A stretch of DNA of 12,729 bases from NCBI GenBank assembly GCA_030037185.1, contig JASHRR010000602.1:1-12729 (forward strand). Direction: 5' to 3'. This document shows positions 8,335-12,729 of this stretch, one piece after another. This DNA is from Xanthobacteraceae bacterium (GTDB taxonomy: Bacteria; Pseudomonadota; Alphaproteobacteria; Rhizobiales; Xanthobacteraceae). The position numbers and the translations under genes were made by a program. The notes under the pieces are model-generated. The model saw only the letters and a program-made list of their open reading frames with translations, had not been told where the DNA came from and made no database searches. How positions within the stretch are numbered: the stretch's first letter is position 1; each line of letters begins with the position of its first letter.

Positions 8335-8366
8335 GCGAAGGAGAAGAGAGACCTCTCCTCCTTCGC
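8335..8366. repeat. Strong stem-loop between glycosyltransferase and exporter
   Basis: GCGAAGGAGAAGAG, a 4-base loop (AGAC), then CTCTCCTCCTTCGC: 14-bp arms with 13 pairs matching. It sits between the glycosyltransferase stop (8394) and the exporter ATG (8283). No U-run follows on either strand, so it is not a standard intrinsic terminator. It may stabilise or process the mRNA, or lower exporter expression relative to the upstream gene. Confidence 0.6.
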
Positions 8367-8393
8367 AACCGCCCGACAATTCGAGACAGATCG

Positions 8394-9743
8394 CTACAGG
8401 CGAGCGACGCGCCGGGCGTGAGTTGTGACCCTGGCGCCGGCTCGCACCGCGGGCCCTTCACCGGCAACGACCTGGTTGATGATCCGAATGATCTCGGATC
8501 GGGTATCGATGCCGGCGAACTCGCTGGCCATTTGCAAGGCACGCAGGCGATAGGCGGGCCGATCGAGCACGGTACGCACCGCTTTGCGCAGCGCTTCCCG
8601 CGTTGGCTCATTGTTTGCGAGATTGATCCCGACACCGGACCATGCAACGCGCGCATTGACGTCCGCCTTGTCTTCGGTCAGTCCCGCGGTGACCAGCGGA
8701 ATGCCAAAGCTCATGGCCTGGTTGACGCTGCCATAGCCGCCGTTGGTCACAAGCACGTTGACCCGGGGCAACAGCCATTCGAACGGCAAGAAGCTAGCGA
8801 CCCGGGCGTTGGACGGAATTTGACCGGGGATCGCCTCGACAGGCCGCCCGCCCGCGGTGGCGACCACGAGCACGTCGGGCTCATTGGCGAGTGCCGCCAG
8901 CGTCGGGACAACCAGCAAGTCGAAATTATGATTCGCTACCGTGCCCTGCGTCACCAGCACCACCTTGCGCGAGCCGTCGAGCTCATCGGCCCAGGGTGGC
9001 AGCGGAACCTGGCCGGGAATGATCGGAGGTGTACCGACGAAATGCACGGACGGAGGCATCTCGCGCGGAAATTCGAAGCTCGGCACCGACAATTGCATGC
9101 AGGCGTCGGCGAGTTCGAGGGTCGAATGGAGCAATGGCGTCGATATCCGGCCGGTGCCCAGGCCCTTCAGCACCTGATTGGTGCGATGAATCACGGGCCG
9201 ATCCACTGCGTCATCATAGTCTCGGGCGACGGCTGCGTATTCCGCGCGCTGCTCCGCCGTCGTCGCGGGCGGCAAACCAAGAAAATTCGGCGCGCCGTCT
9301 TTCCTTGCCCAATGCAGAAATGATGTGCCGCAGACAACAACCGGAGGCCGCTCCGCCCGCGATCCCAGCAGCATCGGCAATAGGCCGAAGAACATGTCGT
9401 CGCCGACAATGACGTCGGCTGGAAATTTATGCAGGGACTGCTGCAGGCCCTGGTGCTGCGCCGGGATGGCGTCGACAAGGAGCCGCTCGCAGCCGACGCG
9501 CAGCCACTCAAACCCCGGCGGGATGGTCTTGAGCTCGGGAACCACCGAGAGAATATCCCCCGGATCGAAATCTGCGCCGGAGGGAAGAGCAAAGAAGCTG
9601 GTTCCGCTACTTTCGATTCGGTCGCGAAAAGCGGTGCCCGTCAGGAAAGCGACCTCGTGGCCTTCGCCGAGCAGGATGCGCGTGATCGCAAGCAGCGGAT
9701 TGAGATGTCCGGTCGCTGGCATCGAAGGGACGAGAATTTTCAT
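8394..9743 (-). CDS. GT1-family glycosyltransferase (MGT/UGT-like)
   Basis: The 449-residue protein has the GT-B fold signatures of nucleotide-sugar-dependent glycosyltransferases acting on small molecules. The N-terminal MKILVPSMPATGHLNPLLAI includes the conserved His13 expected as catalytic base. The C-terminal donor-binding half has VVLVTQGTVAN (261-271), SFLPFEWLLPRVNVLVTNGG (317-336) and GYGSVNQAMSFGIPLV. The last is the bacterial counterpart of the plant PSPG box, with Asn334 where many members have His. The acceptor cannot be predicted; macrolides, flavonoids, carotenoids and other phenolics are all used in this family. The ATG at 9743 is preceded by AGAGGA about nine bases upstream. 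It is first in a two-gene unit with the MFS exporter, so it may take part in self-protection or detoxification of a plant or microbial compound. Confidence 0.9.
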   Translation of the reverse strand: MKILVPSMPATGHLNPLLAITRILLGEGHEVAFLTGTAFRDRIESSGTSFFALPSGADFDPGDILSVVPELKTIPPGFEWLRVGCERLLVDAIPAQHQGLQQSLHKFPADVIVGDDMFFGLLPMLLGSRAERPPVVVCGTSFLHWARKDGAPNFLGLPPATTAEQRAEYAAVARDYDDAVDRPVIHRTNQVLKGLGTGRISTPLLHSTLELADACMQLSVPSFEFPREMPPSVHFVGTPPIIPGQVPLPPWADELDGSRKVVLVTQGTVANHNFDLLVVPTLAALANEPDVLVVATAGGRPVEAIPGQIPSNARVASFLPFEWLLPRVNVLVTNGGYGSVNQAMSFGIPLVTAGLTEDKADVNARVAWSGVGINLANNEPTREALRKAVRTVLDRPAYRLRALQMASEFAGIDTRSEIIRIINQVVAGEGPAVRAGARVTTHARRVARL

Positions 9744-9850
9744 ATGGCAGATCCTCTGATTGTGGGAGCGACCGCTCGCACTGGTGGGCGCTCGACAGAA
9801 CAGAGGGAATTACCGATATCGTCGTTACGCGTTGATTTCCGCCCAGGACC

Positions 9851-9869
9851 AAATGGTTACGACCGCAAC
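9851..9869 (-). promoter_or_regulatory. Dyad motif upstream of the glycosyltransferase (copy 2 of 3)
   Basis: On the minus strand this reads GTTGCGGTCGTAACCATTT, about 108 bases before the glycosyltransferase ATG. It differs by one base from 321-339. It also falls next to the point where the decayed kinase copy ends (about 9880), so it could mark a promoter or a recombination junction. The rest of 9744-9880 shows no gene. Confidence 0.45.
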
Positions 9870-9879
9870 GCATCATGGC

Positions 9880-10514
9880 TTTGCCAGGACCCGGGTGAGC
9901 CGTTGATTGATCGACACGAGGGCAGCAGCCCGTGAAGCAATCGTCCGTGCGCCAGCAATGTCTCGACGGAGCTTCCCAGCCCCACTTGGCTCGCCTGCCC
10001 GTCGAGTTCATCGAGTCGGTCCTGGACCTCGCGCACCAAGCCCGACGACGTGTCGAGGGTCAGATGCAGGATTGCGGCCGCGGCTGCAGCGATCGCCACA
10101 TCGAGGTACGGCAAATCTGACCGCAGGCGGAAGCGTCCGAAGAAGGCCAGCGAATTCTCGAGCAAGGCGTTGCCGCTCTTGAAGTGCTCAACCAGCTCTT
10201 GCTGGCGATCGACGGATGCGGCCAGCCGATCGACGGCCGCATTCGTCGCCGCATCGATCGCGGATCTGGCGCGCAGGCGGTCGAGCGAATCGCGCAGCGC
10301 GTCGATTTCCCTCACCAGCGGATCATAGTTGCGCAGCGTGCCGGCGCGTCCCGTGAAGACATCGCGATATAGTGCGTCCTCGATCGTGGCAAAGTGATCA
10401 AGCTCGACGAGCGCGCGATCGAAAAGCTCGGGTTGGAGATCGACCGCGCGCAGCGACAGCCATCAAGAGCAAGACCAGCGCGACGACGATCGCGATGGCT
10501 TGAGCTGCTCTCAC
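9880..10514 (-). pseudogene. Decayed second copy of the VirA-like kinase (sensor domain only)
   Basis: On the minus strand a GTG (10512-10514) overlaps the TGA of the peroxidase remnant (GTGA), mirroring the ATGA of the intact pair. A short hydrophobic leader (AIAIVVALVLLLMAVAA) follows. A frameshift near 10447-10460 leads into LRAVDLQPELFDRALVELDH and LRNYDPLVREIDALRDSL, then ELVEHFKSGNALLENSLAFF and VETLLAHGRLLHGLLP. These align with residues about 1-204 of the intact kinase. A second shift near 9915 gives a further weak match, then similarity stops at about 9880. The second membrane segment, linker, kinase core and receiver are absent. The remaining sensor region is well conserved, so the truncation may be recent. 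An in-frame fragment (9857-10315) could still be translated but would lack any output domain. Confidence 0.85.
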
Positions 10515-10768
10515 GGCGCGGCTCCGCTAACGGGGGAACCGCGATAGTTCCCGGTCAGCGTCTGCAGAATGGCGACGAGAGAGGTCATTTGCTGGTCGGT
10601 CAGGCTCCGGTCGAGTTGCGCCGCCGCCTTCCGCTTCACGGCGTCTTCGAGCGTTGCCGCGCTGCCATCATGAAAATAGGGCTCGGTTGCCGCGACATTG
10701 CGCAGGCTCGGCACGCGCACCGTCTCGGGCGGTCCAGCAACGAGCTGACGAAATACGCCCTATCGTTC
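10511..10768 (-). pseudogene. Decayed second copy of the di-haem peroxidase (C-terminal remnant)
   Basis: The minus-strand frame ending at TGA 10511 reads VRVPSLRNVAATEPYFHDGS, then TLEDAVKRKAAAQLDRSL and LQTLTGNYRGSPVSGAAP. It matches the last third of the intact protein. Just upstream, GAA CGA TAG GGC GTA TTT corresponds to ERQGIF of the intact copy, so CAG (Gln) has become TAG at 10760-10762. Both CxxCH haem sites are lost upstream of this. The position matching the candidate distal-haem Met287 is Lys (VKRKAAAQ). The remnant ends in GTGA overlapping the kinase remnant, so the original operon spacing is kept. It cannot make a haem peroxidase. Confidence 0.85.
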
Positions 10769-11115
10769 CTGAGACGAGCAGGCGGCGCGGACGACTTTGG
10801 TTGGCCAGACTCGGCGCGAACCGCGGCCTCAGGTATCCCGTGCATCGCGACGGCATAGGCGAAGCACCCGTCAAGCATCTGCATGAACATCCACGACGCG
10901 AGGGTCAAAAGGATGCCGCCGGCAGATTCGGTAAAACGCGCGACGGTCCGGAAGATTGATCGGGGCGCTACCGAGACCGCCGCGAGGGCGGACCGTGGCG
11001 ACGTCGGCGGCTGTGGCAGCGCGCGCGGGTAGATCAGTGAAGGTCCATCGATCCGGCGCGGCCGTTCCGTTCGCGACCGCGATTTGTCGTAGGACAAGTG
11101 CTTTGCAACTGGCAT
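10636..11115 (-). CDS. Hypothetical 159-residue protein in the disrupted region
   Basis: The ATG at 11115 is preceded by AGGGAGA at a good Shine-Dalgarno distance. The frame reads MPVAKHLSYDKSRSRTERPR, a proline/serine-rich stretch, then a hydrophobic segment GGILLTLASWMFMQMLDGCF followed by AYAVAMHGIPEAAVRAE. This looks like a basic N-terminus plus one membrane or late signal segment. Downstream of about 10770 the frame only crosses the peroxidase remnant in the wrong phase, so the true gene, if any, is shorter or fused to junk. It has no similarity I can see to the peroxidase or kinase and occupies the place of the missing peroxidase front. I do not recognise it. It may be a small gene brought in by rearrangement, or part of a degraded element. 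The 185 bp between it and the regulator remnant show no gene. Confidence 0.35.
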   Translation of the reverse strand: MPVAKHLSYDKSRSRTERPRRIDGPSLIYPRALPQPPTSPRSALAAVSVAPRSIFRTVARFTESAGGILLTLASWMFMQMLDGCFAYAVAMHGIPEAAVRAESGQPKSSAPPARLRNDRAYFVSSLLDRPRRCACRACAMSRQPSPIFMMAARQRSKTP

Positions 11116-11300
11116 GGATTTCTCCCTGAGCGTGGTGGTCGGGGAGAACCTGTCGCGCGCATGTTTCGGGATTGTTCCAGCGCCGAAACTTAAGGCTACG
11201 GTTGTCATCTGCGGCGCGGCCTTCGTCGCGGCAACAACCATCGGTCCAGGTCGCCGGTGTGGATACAGGTTGGCCTTCGTTTGGGTTCCGAGCTCTGTCG

Positions 11301-12084
11301 TCACAGCGGCTCGACGGGAAGCGAGAAGACGTAGCCGACGCCCCGCTCGATGATGGAAGGCGTGCTGGGATTGGCCTCGAGCTTGGGCCGCCGCCGCAGC
11401 ACCTGCACGTCGCTGCTGCGGTCGAAGACATCTTCGTGAATGCGGGTGGCCTGCAGCAGATGCTCGCGCGACAGTGGCTGTTGCGGCGCATCGAGAAATG
11501 CGATGAGGAGAGCGTACTCGCCTTTGATCAATGCAACCAGTTCGCCCGCGGAATTGGTCAGGCAACGGTTGCGACGATCGAGCTGCCGCCCACCGAATCC
11601 GCAACCGCCTTTCTCCATCCCCCGCCGGATATTGGCCTACCTGGTTTCCAGAGTCTCAGCACCGCGCGGATACGGGCCAGCAGCTCTCTGAGGCCAAACG
11701 GCTTGGTGATGTAGTCATCGGCGCCCAATTCGATCCCCACCACGCGGTCGACCTCGTCGCGACGTTGACCCGTGGTGATGATAATGGGGACGTCCGACTG
11801 TGGGCGTATCTCACGAAGCAGAACGAGCCAGTCTTCCTGGCCGAGCCGCAGGTCGAGAACCACCAGATCCGGCTGGCTCCGCGCCAGCAATCCACGCACC
11901 TCGTCACGCTGACTGGCGGACACCGCCCGGATCTCGTGATCCTCGAGATAATTTATCACCACATGCCGCAGCGTGTTGTCGTCCTCGACCACGAGGCATG
12001 TCGGCGATCCTCCGGGTCGCGGATCGATGCGCTTGGGCGGACGGCCGTCATCAAATCTCTCCGTTCCAGCGCCGTATATGGCAT
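11301..12084 (-). pseudogene. Decayed second copy of the VirG-like response regulator (split)
   Basis: The original start is probably the ATG at 12084. ATGCCATATACGG aligns with ATGCAATATATTGG of the intact gene, with a base lost at codon 4. The receiver then reads CLVVEDDN, VVLDLRLGQEDWLVLLREIR, IIITTGQRRDEVDRVVGIEL and DDYITKPFGLRELLARIRAVL, with phospho-Asp and Lys kept but Gly changed to Trp after the Asp. At the C-run 11619-11623 one base is missing. The DNA-binding half continues in another frame (MEKGGCGFGGRQLDRRNRCL, GEYALLIAFLDAPQQPLSRE, IFDRS-like VFDRSSDVQVL, ERGVGYVF). The recognition region has RRRPKLE instead of RLRRKLE. The receiver frame is also open upstream to 12187. An ATG at 11618 could start the DNA-binding half, so two separate domains might be made, but the proline change argues against function. 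Confidence 0.85.
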
Positions 12085-12148
12085 ACCATGCACACGTTTT
12101 GGCGAGCAACGCCTGATGCAATGCATATGCGATCAAGCGGAAGCGGCT

Positions 12149-12163
12149 GGTTACAGTCGTAAC
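12149..12163 (-). promoter_or_regulatory. Perfect dyad upstream of the decayed regulator (copy 3 of 3)
   Basis: On the minus strand this reads GTTACGACTGTAACC, a perfect 5-bp dyad GTTAC-N4-GTAAC, about 65 bases before the likely start of the regulator copy. It belongs with the sites at 321-339 and 9851-9869; consensus GTTRCGRYYGTAACC. No equivalent was found in front of the intact regulator (1099-1285). Confidence 0.4.
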
Positions 12164-12262
12164 GCAAAAAGCCTGGCACGAAATCATAGGGCATTACCCA
12201 GCCAGTAGCTCTCCTCAATCGCTGATGCGCCGCGCAGAAACTAGGGTCGAGACTCATTTGAC

Positions 12263-12452
12263 TCACATCCAATAGACCAGGGCGGCGACGAGGCAGACGC
12301 CGGAAAAGAAGTTTCTAGCGAGTTTGTCGTAGCGCGTGGCAATCCGCCGAAAATCCTTCAGTCTACAGTAGCAGCGCTCAATGACGTTGCGACCCTTGTA
12401 TGCTTCCTTATCGTAACGGATGCGTTTCTTGCGATTTGACCGACCCGGAATC
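12263..12452 (-). pseudogene. IS5-family transposase, C-terminal remnant
   Basis: Read on the minus strand, the fragment gives IPGRSNRKKRIRYDKEAYKG, then RNVIERCYCRLKDFRRIATR and YDKLARNFFSGVCLVAALVY, ending WM and a TGA at 12263-12265. This is the end of an IS5-family (IS427-like) DDE transposase; the glutamate in VIERCYCRLK is the expected catalytic Glu region. The 5' part is missing: recognisable sequence stops at about 12452, just beside the inverted-repeat element, and an in-frame stop follows further on. It is inactive and marks a past insertion just upstream of the decayed regulator copy. Confidence 0.85.
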
Positions 12453-12455
12453 CAG

Positions 12456-12526
12456 AGGTTTATTCGAGGTCGCGAGCTCAGCGTCAGCCCCTCGGGAGGC
12501 CGAGCCTAGCGACCTCGAATAAACCT
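12456..12526. repeat. 71-bp element with perfect 17-bp terminal inverted repeats
   Basis: The arms AGGTTTATTCGAGGTCG (12456-12472) and CGACCTCGAATAAACCT (12510-12526) are perfect reverse complements around a 37-base centre. Similarity continues weakly outward: AATC lies three bases outside the left arm (12450-12453), and on the right its complement GATT lies one base outside (12528-12531). The element abuts the truncated transposase. It could be a MITE-like element, two IS ends head to head, or a very stable hairpin. I cannot name a family. Confidence 0.6.
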
Positions 12527-12729
12527 TGATTGAGCTGAACCGCTGGACGCTTGACGTGGCCTTGACCCGCGCGACCGGGACCCGTCTATGGGGATTGATG
12601 CGTGTTTGCCCGGGCGGACGCTGGCCGTTGTAGTCCGGGATATGGCTGATGGGAGGCATACCGGTAAGGCAGAGCAGTTTCTTTGGACGGCGGAAGTCGC
12701 TGCGTGGACGCTGCGCAAGGGGCAAAAGG
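12527..12729. other. Unassigned right-edge sequence
   Basis: No gene can be supported here. A minus-strand frame of 105 codons crosses this stretch and runs through the inverted repeat into the IS5 remnant in another phase. Its sequence (for example MPPISHIPDYNGQRPPGQTR) has a familiar look from rhizobial mobile-element flanks, but I cannot assign a function. It is probably part of another insertion element cut by the window edge. Confidence 0.3.

Noticed and set aside
8335..8366. Intrinsic terminator
   Set aside because: The stem is strong but no U-run follows on either strand, and a same-strand gene continues downstream.
8284..8379. TTG start for the MFS exporter
   Set aside because: The extra 32 residues are hydrophilic, are not typical of the family, and are encoded across the strong stem-loop.
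12408..12725. Minus-strand 105-codon frame at the right edge as a gene
   Set aside because: It runs through the inverted-repeat element and out of phase across the IS5 remnant, so it is at best a chimera of mobile-element pieces.
1..12729. CRISPR arrays, tRNA or rRNA genes
   Set aside because: No regularly spaced repeats and no RNA-gene signatures were seen.

Overview
The window looks like accessory DNA of a GC-rich alphaproteobacterium, most likely Bradyrhizobium or a close relative. The reasons are high GC, rhizobial-type IS remnants at both edges, VirA/VirG-type signalling proteins, and several decayed genes. The species assignment is inference from protein flavour, not from a marker gene.

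Left part (1-1285): the 5' end of a transposase/integrase gene runs off the left edge on the minus strand. A minus-strand TetR-family repressor follows, with a good Shine-Dalgarno and a perfect dyad just upstream of it.

Central intact module (1286-5572, plus strand): three tightly packed genes. They encode a VirG-like OmpR-family response regulator, a di-haem cytochrome c peroxidase/MauG-family periplasmic protein, and a VirA-like membrane histidine kinase. The kinase has an all-helical periplasmic (DAHL-type) sensor, a GAF-like linker, a kinase core and a degenerate C-terminal receiver. The peroxidase and kinase genes overlap by ATGA, so the three probably act as one signalling/redox unit. 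A broken acyl-CoA-synthetase-like pseudogene follows (5655-6996).

Right-centre (7048-9743, minus strand): a two-gene unit, a GT1-family (MGT/UGT-like) glycosyltransferase followed by a Bcr/CflA-type 12-TM MFS exporter. This suggests glycosylation and export of a small molecule. A strong stem-loop lies between the two genes.

Right part (about 9880-12084, minus strand): a decayed, inverted second copy of the same regulator-peroxidase-kinase module, in the same gene order. The regulator is split by a frameshift. The peroxidase is reduced to its C-terminal end with a nonsense codon. The kinase is cut to its sensor domain. An unrelated 159-codon reading frame sits where the front of the peroxidase should be. 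The edge holds a truncated IS5-family transposase, a 71-bp inverted-repeat element and about 200 bp I could not assign.

The most interesting aspects are: (1) the VirA-like / VirG-like / di-haem peroxidase arrangement, a candidate periplasmic redox- or phenolic-sensing system; (2) its degraded inverted paralogue flanking the glycosyltransferase-exporter cassette; and (3) a shared dyad, roughly GTTRCGRYYGTAACC, found upstream of three minus-strand genes.
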